From: Nostoc sp. CHAB 5824
Lineage (GTDB): Bacteria > Cyanobacteriota > Cyanobacteriia > Cyanobacteriales > Nostocaceae
Assembly: GCF_020829665.1 (NCBI RefSeq)
Contig: NZ_JAIVFT010000008.1
Location: forward strand, 1-64,000
Direction of reading: 5' to 3'
DNA length: 64,000 nt
Below are positions 46,314 to 55,919 of the stretch, in pieces (positions within the stretch are counted from its first letter, which is position 1; the number at the start of each line of letters is the position of its first letter). The position numbers and the translations under genes are program-made. Below the pieces are notes generated by a model that was given only the letters and a program-made list of their open reading frames with translations, had not been told where the DNA came from and searched no databases.

Positions 46314-47834
46314 CTACAAACTGTGAACAAGCGGTTGATAATTAGATATGCGATGTTTAACGACAAGCCGCTCTGTATCTACACATCCTTTGGAAATATA
46401 CTTTTTCAGCAACTTACCCACAATCGAAATACCTTGCTCAATCTCCTCTGGCGGCATACAGAAAGTCAGACGCATCGCTGGATAACCCTGCTTATCGGGG
46501 AAAAATGCCGAACCGCACGCCAGGTAGACATTTTGTGCAAAGGCTTCTTTACGAATTGCCCCAATCGGAAAATCATCTGGTAACTGTACCCAGAGAAATA
46601 ATCCACCTGTGGGAACTGTCCACCGGATTTCTTCAGGAAAATAACGCTCTAAAGCTTGCAACATGGTATTACGACTTTGCAGATTATCTGTGCGAAGTCG
46701 GCTGAGGTGACGGCGGTAATGTCCTGAAGCGAGATATTCGCTAACTATTGTTTGCGAAATACTGGATGTGTGCAAGTCATGGAGCAACTTCCGCTCAATA
46801 ATTGCTTGATAATGCTTACCTGTAACTACCATATAGCCTACTCGTAAACCAGGCATTAAAGTTTTAGAAAAGGTGCTTAAGTAAGTCACCAAATTATTTT
46901 TATCTAAAGCTTTAATTGGTGCTGGTACAGCATCAAAATTTATGCCTTCATAAGCATTATCTTCTAAAATAGGACATTCATATTTTTCAGCTAATGCTAA
47001 TAATTGCTGACGATGAGCTTGCGTTGTCGTCAATCCAGTTGGATTGTGAAAAGTACTAATCGTATAAATTAATTTCGGGCGGTGGCTGTGTAAATATTGC
47101 TCTAATAAATCTAAATTCATTCCCTCCGCAGTCATGGGAATGCCAATGATCTTAGCTCCTAAGTTTTCTAAGATAGAAATTGCACCATAATAGGTAGGAG
47201 CTTCGACAATCACCCAATCACCAGGTTGTACATAATAATTCATAGCTAATGACAACCCTTGCTGAGAGCCATTAGTAATAATTAAATCCTCTGGAAAAAC
47301 CTCTAATCCTTGATGCACTAACATCTGAGCAATTTGTCTGCACAGAGTTAGCTGTCCTTGAGGCATCTCATGAGGAAAGAAAATATCAGCATCATCTTGC
47401 CTTAATGCTCGTCTGGCAATCAGGTTAATATCTTTGGGTGGACGAGGATAACCGTAGCCAAAATTAATTATTCCTGGCTGCGTTTGTGCTTGCACCAGTG
47501 GAGTGTACATCTCATAAAAAGAACACTTTCCTGGTTTTGTAATTATGACATTTTGGGCTGGAGCGAATTTAGATTCTAGATTGGTGCTTTTAGGAGAAAC
47601 GCTGCTGACAAAATATCCTGAACCTTGACGAGCAGAAACAATACCATCTGCTTCTAAAACGTTATATGCTTCAATAATCGTGAGTTTGTTAACTTGTAAA
47701 CTTTCTGCAAGAGAGCGGATAGAGGGGAGGCGATCGCCACTTTTGAGTGCGCCAGATTTAATGAGATGACTGATGCGATCGCGGATCTGTAAATAAATCG
47801 GTTTGGGTGACTGCCGTTCTAATAAAATGTTCAT
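46314..47834 (-). CDS. MocR-type regulator: GntR winged helix fused to PLP aminotransferase
   Basis: 506 residues from the ATG of MNILLERQSPKPIYLQ. Residues 5-75 are a GntR DNA-binding domain (QIRDRISHLIKSGALKSGDRLPSIRSLAESLQVNKLTII, YNVLEADGIVSARQGSGYFV). The rest is a fold-type-I aminotransferase: NGSQQGLSLAM, STFHNPTG, EDNAYEG and PLP Lys in STFSKTLMPGLRVGY. MocR proteins use PLP as a ligand-sensing cofactor. A 13-bp inverted repeat lies just upstream (47902-47963). Possible targets are its own promoter, the small gene at 48051, or the nearby oxoprolinase genes. Confidence 0.92.
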   Translation of the reverse strand: MNILLERQSPKPIYLQIRDRISHLIKSGALKSGDRLPSIRSLAESLQVNKLTIIEAYNVLEADGIVSARQGSGYFVSSVSPKSTNLESKFAPAQNVIITKPGKCSFYEMYTPLVQAQTQPGIINFGYGYPRPPKDINLIARRALRQDDADIFFPHEMPQGQLTLCRQIAQMLVHQGLEVFPEDLIITNGSQQGLSLAMNYYVQPGDWVIVEAPTYYGAISILENLGAKIIGIPMTAEGMNLDLLEQYLHSHRPKLIYTISTFHNPTGLTTTQAHRQQLLALAEKYECPILEDNAYEGINFDAVPAPIKALDKNNLVTYLSTFSKTLMPGLRVGYMVVTGKHYQAIIERKLLHDLHTSSISQTIVSEYLASGHYRRHLSRLRTDNLQSRNTMLQALERYFPEEIRWTVPTGGLFLWVQLPDDFPIGAIRKEAFAQNVYLACGSAFFPDKQGYPAMRLTFCMPPEEIEQGISIVGKLLKKYISKGCVDTERLVVKHRISNYQPLVHSL

Positions 47835-47901
47835 TTTGGCGCACTCGTCAATGACTAAAAAATCATCAATACAGGCAATATAAACTATTTTTGCCAAGTT
47901 T

Positions 47902-47963
47902 ACCTAGTACAGTTGCGAGATTTTTTACTATACCAGTTGGGATGGCGCTTAACTGTACTAGGT
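47902..47963. promoter_or_regulatory. 13-bp inverted repeat, candidate MocR operator
   Basis: ACCTAGTACAGTT (47902-47914) and AACTGTACTAGGT (47951-47963) are perfect inverted copies 36 bp apart. A half copy AACTGTACCT lies at about 47976. The pair sits between the divergently placed MocR gene and the small 48051 gene. Confidence 0.65.
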
Positions 47964-48050
47964 CAAATCTGCTAAAACTGTACCTTATCAGTTGAAAATT
48001 CTCATGTGAAAGTAAAAGTAATAGTTCACCATTTATTAGGTGCTTTCACT

Positions 48051-48266
48051 ATGAATAAATTTAATTTACTGTCAAATTTACGAAAATATTGGCAACATTT
48101 TACCATCTGGATCGCTAGTGCTTCTGACCTCCAAGTATGGCAAGAATCAGACTGGCGCGGTCACATTTCTTGTTGGCGTGCCTACGATCCAATGACAGGA
48201 CGTTCTGTCTGTTTTGGTTCAGAAGAAGAAATGCGAATTTGGATTGATAAATGTTACTACAGATAA
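48051..48266 (+). CDS. Small conserved hypothetical protein
   Basis: 71 residues from the ATG of MNKFNLLSNLRKYWQHFTIW; a GTG 45 bp upstream is in frame. Mid part ASASDLQVWQESDWRGHISCWRAYDP, then MTGRSVCFGSEEEMRIWID. The W-rich, His/Cys-spaced pattern (SCWRAYDPxTGRS..FGSEEEMRxWI) recurs in small cyanobacterial proteins from memory. Divergent from the MocR gene over the candidate operator. Function unknown. Confidence 0.6.
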   Translation: MNKFNLLSNLRKYWQHFTIWIASASDLQVWQESDWRGHISCWRAYDPMTGRSVCFGSEEEMRIWIDKCYYR

Positions 48267-48351
48267 AAACTTTTACCCATCAATACGAGAAATAGACAGT
48301 TCAGAACAAGCGATGAAATTTGGAAACTTTCAATTCAGGAAAGTACTAGTA

Positions 48352-49917
48352 CTAGGAGACTTTACCAAATCCGCCTCCGCCAGGAGTTTCTATCACAAAA
48401 ACATCCCCAGGTTTCATATTTACTGTTGCTGTGCTGTCTAAATTCTCTTCAATTCCATTCTGACGTTGTATCCAGTTGCGTCCGACAATCCCGGCTTCTC
48501 CACCATTTAATCCAAAGGGAGGAACAACCCGATGTCCAGAGAGAATATTAGCTGTCATGGGTTCTAGAAAACGGATGCGACGCACAACTCCATTACCACC
48601 GGAATATTGCCCTTTACCACCGCTATCGTGACGAAGACTAAAGCTTTCTAAAAGTACAGGATAACGGGTTTCTAAAACTTCTGGATCGGTCAAACGGGAG
48701 TTAGTCATGTGAGAGTGAACACCATCAGTTCCATCAAAATCAATTCCTGCTCCAGAGCCGCCGCAGATAGTTTCATAATATTGATATTGCTCATTACCAA
48801 AAGTAAAATTATTCATCGTTCCTTGAGAAGCAGCCATGATACCCAAAGCGCCATATAAAGCATCGACAATAGTTTGAGAAGTTTCTACATTACCCGCTAC
48901 GACTGCTGCTGGATAAGTTGGATTTAGCATACAGCCGACCGGGATAATAATTTCTAGAGGGTTAAGACACCCGGCATTAAGTGGAATATTATCATCAACC
49001 AAAGTCCGAAAGACATATAAGACTGCGGCTTGAGTCACAGCTTTGGGAGCGTTAAAATTACTATTTAGTTGCTCAGAAGTCCCAGTAAAATCAATGGTAG
49101 CACTACGGCTTTCTTGATGAATCGTCACTTTAACTTGAATTCGTGCCCCATTATCCATTTCATAAATAAATGATCCATCCTTGAGAAGATTAATAGCCTT
49201 TCTCACCGACTCTTCAGCATTAGCTTGTACAAACCTCATGTAAGCTTGAACAGTATCGAGCTTGTATTGAGAAACCATTTTACGAAGTTCTTGTACCCCC
49301 CGTTCATTTGCGGCAATTTGTGCTTTAAAATCAGCGATATTTTGGTCAGGGTTACGAGCAGGATAAGTATGATTTGAAAGGTGCTGTCTTACTGTGGTTT
49401 CTCGAAAATTGCCCTCTTCAACTAAGAGAAAATTATCAAAAATAATTCCTTCCTCTTCTACTGTCGTACTGTGGGGAGGCATTGAACCGGGAGTAATTCC
49501 ACCGATATCTGCTTGGTGTCCACGAGAAGCAACAAAAAAGAGGGGAATAGGGAATGGAGTATTTTCACGACTCTCTAGAAAAACAGGGGTAATTGCAGTT
49601 ACGTCAGGAAGGTGGGTTCCGCCATTATAGGGGTTATTAGATAGATAGACATTTCCTGGTTTTAGGGTATCGCGTTTTTCATTAATTAAACTGCGGACAC
49701 TTTCACTCATTGAGCCTAAATGTACAGGAATATGGGGAGCATTAGCAACTAATAATCCAGAAGAATCAAAAATAGCGCAGGAGAAATCCAGCCTTTCTTT
49801 GATATTTACAGATCCTGCCGTATTTTGGAGAACAATTCCCATTTGTTCGGCAATAAATTGATAGAGATTTTTGAATATTTCTAAGCGGACGGGATCCGGT
49901 TGCGTTGTTGTGTACAT
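48352..49917 (-). CDS. 5-oxoprolinase/hydantoinase subunit B
   Basis: 521 residues of the HyuB/OplB family. Seen: DPVRLEIFKNLYQFIAEQMG at the start, RLDFSCAIFDSSGLLVANAPHIPVHLGSM, DVYLSNNPYNGGTHLPD-type block, GHQADIGGITPGSMPP, and GFVIETPGGGGFG-type end. It works with subunit A, whose gene lies on the same strand but 540 bp away behind a GNAT gene on the other strand. In many cyanobacteria A and B are one 5-oxoprolinase polypeptide, which opens 5-oxoproline to glutamate with ATP. Full length. Confidence 0.9.
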   Translation of the reverse strand: MYTTTQPDPVRLEIFKNLYQFIAEQMGIVLQNTAGSVNIKERLDFSCAIFDSSGLLVANAPHIPVHLGSMSESVRSLINEKRDTLKPGNVYLSNNPYNGGTHLPDVTAITPVFLESRENTPFPIPLFFVASRGHQADIGGITPGSMPPHSTTVEEEGIIFDNFLLVEEGNFRETTVRQHLSNHTYPARNPDQNIADFKAQIAANERGVQELRKMVSQYKLDTVQAYMRFVQANAEESVRKAINLLKDGSFIYEMDNGARIQVKVTIHQESRSATIDFTGTSEQLNSNFNAPKAVTQAAVLYVFRTLVDDNIPLNAGCLNPLEIIIPVGCMLNPTYPAAVVAGNVETSQTIVDALYGALGIMAASQGTMNNFTFGNEQYQYYETICGGSGAGIDFDGTDGVHSHMTNSRLTDPEVLETRYPVLLESFSLRHDSGGKGQYSGGNGVVRRIRFLEPMTANILSGHRVVPPFGLNGGEAGIVGRNWIQRQNGIEENLDSTATVNMKPGDVFVIETPGGGGFGKVS

Positions 49918-49972
49918 ATTTGATTCCTATTCTTTGCTAGAATTATCTACTAAAGTGACTAAAAGTAGTTCA

Positions 49973-50455
49973 ATGAAAATTCGGCCTGCTACACCTGATG
50001 ACATATTACTAATTTTTTCCTTTATCCAAAAAAAGTCTGAATTTGACAGAAACATTGGTGCCTATTCTGGTGTACTTCAAGTTACTGAGGAGAAAATACG
50101 TAAAACAATTTTTGGAACAGTACCTTTCTCTTACGTTTCATTTGCAGAAACCTCAGAGTGTGTGGTTGGGTTTGCTTTATATGGATTCAGATACTCATCT
50201 TTTATAGGGCAACCGAGTATCTGGCTTGATGATTTGTATGTGGACGAAGATATGAGAAGTCAGGGAGCAGGAGCCGCGTTAATGAGTTATTTAGCTCAAG
50301 TAGCAAAGGACAATGACTGTACCCATCTTGCTTGGAATGCTGATATTCGCAACAGTCGCGGACTTAGTTTTTATAATAGGCTAGGTGCAAAAGTTACGGA
50401 GCAGAAAGGTAATCGCTGTTTTTTAAGCTGGACACCACAAATACTTGCTGTATAA
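49973..50455 (+). CDS. GNAT-family N-acetyltransferase
   Basis: 160 residues from the ATG of MKIRPATPDDILLIFSFIQK. Acetyl-CoA-binding motif A: DDLYVDEDMRSQGAGAALMSYLAQVA; motif B: NADIRNSRGLSFYNRLGAKV. Similar to spermidine/diamine N-acetyltransferase-like GNATs, substrate unknown. It sits on the opposite strand between the two oxoprolinase subunit genes, ending 5 bp before the stop of subunit A, so an insertion or inversion into an ancestral AB operon is likely. Confidence 0.88.
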   Translation: MKIRPATPDDILLIFSFIQKKSEFDRNIGAYSGVLQVTEEKIRKTIFGTVPFSYVSFAETSECVVGFALYGFRYSSFIGQPSIWLDDLYVDEDMRSQGAGAALMSYLAQVAKDNDCTHLAWNADIRNSRGLSFYNRLGAKVTEQKGNRCFLSWTPQILAV

Positions 50456-50460
50456 GGAGT

Positions 50461-52575
50461 TTATAGACGCTGTAAAATTAGATGATTATATTCAGTTAAT
50501 ATTGCTTGCCAATTAGGTTCCACTACAATTGTGCTAATTTTTTCGACAACGATCGCAGGCCCACTAATACTGTCTTCTGGTTGTAAATCTTCTCGCCGAT
50601 AAACAGGCGTATCATGCCATCTATTACCAGTAAACATCCTTACTATCTCAACGGCTTCGGTAGCTTCATCTATAGAGCGTGTACGAGTAATTAAGGGTTC
50701 TTCGGGAGTCTCCATTTTCTGAATTACTTCTACTGAGGCTGATTCGGCAATTAAAGTTTTATCTAATTGAATAAAACCATAGCGGGATTTATGTTCATCC
50801 TCAAATTCTTGCCGCATCAACACCACATCATCAGCAAAGTTAACGGTTAAAGTAGAGTTAGTTCCTTCATATTTTAAGTTGACTTTTTTTACTATTTCTG
50901 TTTGAGCATTAACTTCATTTATTTCACTTCTAGCTTGAGTTTCTAAATATTTCATTAACTGGTGTAATTTAGGAATTAATGCTTGGGTTAAAGGCTGTTC
51001 TACTCCTCCTTCTCTAATCGCCCGGACATCAGCTAATCCCATTCCATAAGCAGAAAGAACACCAGCATAAGGATGTAGAAATATCTTTTTCATTCCCAAG
51101 GTATCGGCAATTAAACAAGCAACTTGTCCGCCTGCGCCGCCAAAACAACAAAGCACGTATTGGCTGACATCATAACCCCGTTGTAGACTGATTTTTTTAA
51201 TTGCATTTGCCATATTTTCCACTGCGATCGCAATAAATCCAGCCGCTACCTGTTCAGGAGTACAATGATTTAATGTAGCTGCTTGAATATCTTGGGCTAA
51301 TTGTGTAAATTGCTGAATGACAGTATCTTTATCTAAAGGTAAATTCCCATCAATTCCAAAAACCGAGGGAAAATATTGCGGGTGGATTTTACCTAACATC
51401 ACATTAGCATCAGTAACCGCTAATGCCCCCCCGCGTCGGTAACAAGCAGGCCCAGGATTTGAACCAGCAGATTTGGGCCCGACACGATAACTAGAACTAT
51501 CAAAAGAGAGAATTGAACCGCCTCCAGCCGCAATGGTATTAATTGCTAATACAGGAACTCGCATCCGCGCCCCAGCAATTTCTGAATCTAGTTGTCGTTC
51601 ATACTCTCCTTTAAAGTGGGCGACATCTGTACTTGTCCCTCCCATATCAAAGGTAATAACTAACTCAAAACCTGCCCTTTTACTAGTTTGGACTGCACCA
51701 ACAATACCCCCAGCCGGGCCACTCAAAATACTATCTTTGCCTTGAAATTGTTCGGCTGCAACTAAACCGCCATCAGATTTCATGAACATTAATTTGACTC
51801 CAGGTAACTGACTCGCTACTTGGTTGACATAGCGACGTAGAATCGGAGTTAAATAAGCATCGACTACTGTTGTATCTCCTCGGCTGACTAATTTCATTAA
51901 CGGACTAACTTCATGGGATACGGATATCTGTGTAAAGCCGATTGTTAAAGCAAGCTGGGCTATTTGTTGTTCGTGATCGGGATAGCGATCGCTGTGCATC
52001 AAAACAATAGCACAACTCCGAATTCCTGTGTTGTAAACTGCTTGTAAGTCATTTTTAGCTTGTTCAATATTTACAGGGATTAATTCATTCCCATGAGCAT
52101 CATAACGTTCATCAATCTCAATCACCTGCTCATAAAGCATGGTTGGTAAAACGATATGGCGGGCAAAGATGTTAGGACGGTTTTGGTAGCCAATTCGCAG
52201 CGCATCTTTAAAACCTTTAGTGATCAGAAGAACGACGCGTAGGATGGAGTCCTTGCCGCAGGCATCGCCTTTCCTTTCTAAGAGTGCATTTGTTGCTACT
52301 GTTGTCCCCATTTTTACCACTTCTATGGCTTCAGTAGGAATGGGTTCCTTGCCGGAAATACCTATGATATCCCGAATTCCTTGGATAGCTGCATCTTGAT
52401 ATTGTTCGGGATTTTCTGAAAGCAGTTTGTAGACTATAATCCATTGCTGATTAGGCAGAGCCACAATTAAAAAACGTTCAGGATGTCTTGAGAGTCTGTC
52501 TATAATTGCTTGATTATTAGTAGCAGCAACAATATCTGTGAATGTACCACCGCGATCGGCAAAAACCTTTAACAT
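50461..52575 (-). CDS. 5-oxoprolinase/hydantoinase subunit A
   Basis: 704 residues from MLKVFADRGGTFTDIVA. ASKHA-type ATP-binding parts: the start ADRGGTFTD, TFDMGGTSTDVAHF and GGAGGQVAC. The early YKLLSENPEQYQDAAIQGIRDI is typical of 5-oxoprolinase rather than plain hydantoinase A. A 32-nt small dispersed repeat is inserted in frame: LERKGDRVVLLITKGF is split after GD by ACGKDSIL. Another GAGNAPGP-like block (SAGSNPGPACYRRGG) is intact. A membrane-free cytosolic enzyme pairing with subunit B. Confidence 0.92.
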   Translation of the reverse strand: MLKVFADRGGTFTDIVAATNNQAIIDRLSRHPERFLIVALPNQQWIIVYKLLSENPEQYQDAAIQGIRDIIGISGKEPIPTEAIEVVKMGTTVATNALLERKGDACGKDSILRVVLLITKGFKDALRIGYQNRPNIFARHIVLPTMLYEQVIEIDERYDAHGNELIPVNIEQAKNDLQAVYNTGIRSCAIVLMHSDRYPDHEQQIAQLALTIGFTQISVSHEVSPLMKLVSRGDTTVVDAYLTPILRRYVNQVASQLPGVKLMFMKSDGGLVAAEQFQGKDSILSGPAGGIVGAVQTSKRAGFELVITFDMGGTSTDVAHFKGEYERQLDSEIAGARMRVPVLAINTIAAGGGSILSFDSSSYRVGPKSAGSNPGPACYRRGGALAVTDANVMLGKIHPQYFPSVFGIDGNLPLDKDTVIQQFTQLAQDIQAATLNHCTPEQVAAGFIAIAVENMANAIKKISLQRGYDVSQYVLCCFGGAGGQVACLIADTLGMKKIFLHPYAGVLSAYGMGLADVRAIREGGVEQPLTQALIPKLHQLMKYLETQARSEINEVNAQTEIVKKVNLKYEGTNSTLTVNFADDVVLMRQEFEDEHKSRYGFIQLDKTLIAESASVEVIQKMETPEEPLITRTRSIDEATEAVEIVRMFTGNRWHDTPVYRREDLQPEDSISGPAIVVEKISTIVVEPNWQAILTEYNHLILQRL
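52237..52268 (-). repeat. Small dispersed repeat, HIP1 split by 24 nt
   Basis: Coding strand GCGAT, 24 nt, CGC. In frame in the oxoprolinase A gene, adding ACGKDSIL between the D and R of KGDRVV. A different sequence from the 24-nt insert at 727. Confidence 0.88.
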
Positions 52576-52634
52576 TATTCTGTTTCCTGTATAATCATAA
52601 AAAATTACGAAATAGCTCAAATACCCGTTGTCAA

Positions 52635-55600
52635 TTAATATTCATCTACAAATTGAGGATGAACCCAAAGAAATTCACGGCGTTTGTTTTGCACCCGCAT
52701 TAGACCACCAAAACTAGGATCTTTCTCTTTTAATAAGGCGTGTAATTCTCGCAAAATGGAGCCTTGAGCGCGGATTGCATCGCCTTCCAAGAAGGAGGCA
52801 TCGCTCTTGGACTTTCCCGCCAAAGCCATATCACTTCCCTTCAAAGTAGACTCGATGCTTTTCTGTCCCAAATCGAGTTGTTCTTCAATGCCTTTGTAGG
52901 TGGTATCATCCAGTATAAATTTAGTTGCCGAACCTGCCACAGGTAAGACTAGGCTCAGGGTTCCGGTCAAAATTCTGAGATAGGGGACTGCCTTGGTGAA
53001 CCACTCACGCGGCAAGTCTAATTCATAGACTCCCCTTTTCTTGTCGTTAGGATTTAAAGCTGGAAGTGGCTGACGTGCGTGTTCGCACCAAAGGGTGAGT
53101 TGAAACTTGGCACTAATCCATTTGGGGCGATCAAAAAATTTCGGATCAATGGGCTTAAAGCTAAACAGGCGCGGGCCGTCTTTCGCTTCATCGGTGAGCA
53201 TCTGCATTAGTTCTGCAAACTGCTGATCGACCTGGCTTAAAATGGTGCGTTGCTCGTGAGACAATGCCTGAAAGCGTGCTTGATCTCGACGCTCTAAAAT
53301 AACCAAATCTCTGCGGATGATGTTTAGCTCATCTTTTACAATGTATCGGAACTCCTCAATGCCAATTTCTTGGGATGGAGGTTGAGCAGTCGGCGCGTTA
53401 TTCAGCAGTCGGTCTATGTTTTGCCATTCACCACACCCGGAAATGGGACACGGGAACTCATGGCGATTTTTCTTTTTACTTTCAATTAGTTTCTGTACCT
53501 CAAACAGTCCGTTTCCAGGCACATTCATGCTGCAAGGTGCAATACAGGGAACCATCACATTACAATGCAACCCTTCCCAGAAATTCTCGACTAGCCATTT
53601 AATCTCTTCCGTGAGATAAGATAGGAAACGTTCTGGATAAGCTGCCCGCACTGTGATTTTTACATCAGTGCCAACATACTCTAGCAATGCCCGACCGTTG
53701 TAGTCATTGTCAAGCATTAAGCCCCGTTGCCAGTGGATGCTGTCTTCGTAATTCGCCCGCCCCAGTGAGTATTTGTGCAACCGGACAATCAATTGGTAAA
53801 ATAACCCTTCTGCTACTGCAAACTGTCCGCGACTGTCCACAATGCGGCAGATTTGCACCTGTTGTCTGTCTCCAGGTTCTGGTTGCTCTCCCCAATTCGG
53901 TAATTGCGCTGGGCGTGTGTCGCGTACTAGTTGAGCAATCAGACTGGTATTGCTAGGTTTTGACGGATCGAACACCACTTTGTAAGACAGATCAAAGCGT
54001 TCCATCAATCGCAGAAAGATTGGATGTAATTTTGAGGGGTAGCCTTCTTCGCCTACAAATGGCGGATGGCTCCACAACTGGCTAAGATGCTTAAATTCCA
54101 CCAAACCGTTGCGTTTACGTGTCATTTCATCATCCAGCACGAAGCTGATCGCCTTTGCCAGCCAGTCGGGTTTGAGGATGACAATATCGCGTAGTGTTGG
54201 GTCGTAATGGTAATGGATGAAATGCCCAAGAGTATGGGAGATGCGAAGGAACAGTTCTGCTTGCTCCTCATCGATTCCCTGTTCAGCGCAGATGGCAATG
54301 ACATCATCGTAGGGCAGATAGGCTTTGTCACTTGTCTGTAAGGTTTCCCGCACCCGTTGCCACTTTGCTGGAACGGAGCGCCCCATTTCAGGAAGAGATG
54401 CGGCGACACGAGCAATAGTATCTTTTAATTCTGCAAGCCCGGTGCAATGTGTCGTATCCTTGTTGGGTTTGCTGTCTATATGGAAGAAATCAATTACCGT
54501 ATCTTTGCCGAAGTGATCCAAAATTTCTTGTCTGTCAATATCCGGTTGTCGCTGTCCGGGGCCGCCGTGGGTTGCGACGACCAACACCTTTGCATCTGGT
54601 TCTCGATTTTTGATCAGCGTAATCCACTCTTTGACAAAGCCCTGCTGGGGGCCTTCCCGTGGCTTCCAGATAACCAGATACACGGCTGGCGCACTAAAAA
54701 ACAACTGGTGCGTTGGTCGATAAACCCGTTGACCGCCAAAATCCCAACCATTGAGTGATATCTCTGTGCCACTGTCGGGATCGATGACAACTACAGGCTT
54801 AATCTCAATGCCGTGAGTTGTGGGACGACCTTCTACCCATTCATCGCCCCGCAATGCCCCCAAAAGACAACTCTTGCCTACCTCACCCTCACCAATTAGG
54901 ATTAGCTTGGCTTCATTCAGAGTTATCTTTTCTTCTGCCTGTGCCCGCAGGTATTGCAAAACAGTTTTTGTGCCTTGTTTATAAGCGGCTGCAAGGTCAG
55001 GGTTAAGAGGGTTATCGTCGAGTTTAAGCCGTTGCAACTGAGTCAGGGATGCAATCGCTTCTGGCAGTTGGGTCAGTTGGTTGTTGGAGAGGTAAAGATT
55101 TTGCAACTGAGTCAGGGATGCGATCGCTTCTGGCAGTTGGGTCAGTTGGTTGTTTTCAAGGTTAAGCTTTTGCAACTGAGTCAGGGATGCGATCGCTTTT
55201 GGCAGTTCTGTCAATTGGTTGTCGGAGAGGAAAAGCGTTTGCAACCCAGTCAGGGATGTGATCGTTTCTGGCAGTTGGGTCAGTTGGTTGTTGGAGAAGT
55301 AAAGCTTTTGCAACCCAGTCAGGGATGTGATCGTTTCTGGCAGTTCGATCAGTTGGTTGTTGTCGAGGTCAAGCACTTGTAACCCAGTCAAGGATGCGAT
55401 TGCTGCTGGCAGTTGGGTCAGTTGGTTGTTCTGGAGGTAAAGCTGTTGCAATCCAGTCAGGGATGCGATTGCTGCTAGCAGTTCGATCAGTTGGTTGTTC
55501 CGGAGGTAAACCTCTTGCAACCCAGTCAGGGATGCGATCGCTTTTGGCAGTTCTGTCAATTGGTTGTTGTCGAGGGAAAGCTTTTGCAACCCAGTCAGGG

Positions 55601-55859
55601 ATGCAAAAGCTTCTGGCAGTTCGGTCAGTTGGTTATTGTGGAGGTCAAGCAATCGCAACCCAGTCAAGGATGCAAAAGCTTCTGGCAGTTCGGTCAGTTG
55701 GTTATTGGAGAGGTCGAGCCATTGCAATCCAGTCAGGGATGCGATCGCTTCTGGTATCTCAGTGAGTTCTATGTTGCTGAGATCGAGTTCTATTGCTCTC
55801 TCTTGCCGTGCCTTTTCAATGCGCTGCTCTGCTTTTTGATAAGCTTTATCTCTTGCCAT
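52635..55859 (-). CDS. LRR-ROCO GTPase
   Basis: 1074 residues from MARDKAYQK. Twelve LRRs of 23 residues (about 27-300), e.g. LDLSNNQLTELPEAFASLTG. Then a Roc GTPase: P-loop GEGEVGKSCL (about 325), switch WDFGGQRVYRPTHQLFFS, VVATHGGPG in place of NKxD. A COR domain follows (PYDDVIAICAEQGIDEEQAE, HYDPTLRDIVILKPDWLAKAI, LFYQLIVRLHK). The C-terminal 300 residues include a helical segment and a hydrophobic stretch (YLRILTGTLSLVLPVAGS). ROCO proteins are nucleotide-cycling dimers; bacterial roles are mostly unknown. A 27-nt small dispersed insert is in frame near the end (KSD..RAQGSI). Confidence 0.93.
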   Translation of the reverse strand: MARDKAYQKAEQRIEKARQERAIELDLSNIELTEIPEAIASLTGLQWLDLSNNQLTELPEAFASLTGLRLLDLHNNQLTELPEAFASLTGLQKLSLDNNQLTELPKAIASLTGLQEVYLRNNQLIELLAAIASLTGLQQLYLQNNQLTQLPAAIASLTGLQVLDLDNNQLIELPETITSLTGLQKLYFSNNQLTQLPETITSLTGLQTLFLSDNQLTELPKAIASLTQLQKLNLENNQLTQLPEAIASLTQLQNLYLSNNQLTQLPEAIASLTQLQRLKLDDNPLNPDLAAAYKQGTKTVLQYLRAQAEEKITLNEAKLILIGEGEVGKSCLLGALRGDEWVEGRPTTHGIEIKPVVVIDPDSGTEISLNGWDFGGQRVYRPTHQLFFSAPAVYLVIWKPREGPQQGFVKEWITLIKNREPDAKVLVVATHGGPGQRQPDIDRQEILDHFGKDTVIDFFHIDSKPNKDTTHCTGLAELKDTIARVAASLPEMGRSVPAKWQRVRETLQTSDKAYLPYDDVIAICAEQGIDEEQAELFLRISHTLGHFIHYHYDPTLRDIVILKPDWLAKAISFVLDDEMTRKRNGLVEFKHLSQLWSHPPFVGEEGYPSKLHPIFLRLMERFDLSYKVVFDPSKPSNTSLIAQLVRDTRPAQLPNWGEQPEPGDRQQVQICRIVDSRGQFAVAEGLFYQLIVRLHKYSLGRANYEDSIHWQRGLMLDNDYNGRALLEYVGTDVKITVRAAYPERFLSYLTEEIKWLVENFWEGLHCNVMVPCIAPCSMNVPGNGLFEVQKLIESKKKNRHEFPCPISGCGEWQNIDRLLNNAPTAQPPSQEIGIEEFRYIVKDELNIIRRDLVILERRDQARFQALSHEQRTILSQVDQQFAELMQMLTDEAKDGPRLFSFKPIDPKFFDRPKWISAKFQLTLWCEHARQPLPALNPNDKKRGVYELDLPREWFTKAVPYLRILTGTLSLVLPVAGSATKFILDDTTYKGIEEQLDLGQKSIESTLKGSDMALAGKSKSDASFLEGDAIRAQGSILRELHALLKEKDPSFGGLMRVQNKRREFLWVHPQFVDEY
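52770..52804 (-). repeat. Small dispersed repeat, HIP1 split by 27 nt
   Basis: Coding strand GCGAT, 27 nt, CGC, containing GCCTCCTTCTTGGAAGG. In frame in the ROCO gene, adding ASFLEGDAI. The longest class seen. Confidence 0.75.
54990..55790 (-). repeat. 69-bp LRR-coding repeats
   Basis: Twelve 69-bp units coding the ROCO leucine-rich repeats. Many neighbouring units share long identical runs such as GTCAGGGATGCGATCGC, so recombination could change the count. Confidence 0.85.
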
Positions 55860-55919
55860 GAGCAAATCCTTTCTTTCACTACCAAAATCGGAGTAATAGC
55901 CAGACTCTTATTCTAATGT

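Noticed and set aside
54954-55916. Three plus-strand frames opposite the LRRs
   Set aside because: Shadows of the 69-bp LRR repeats of the ROCO gene.
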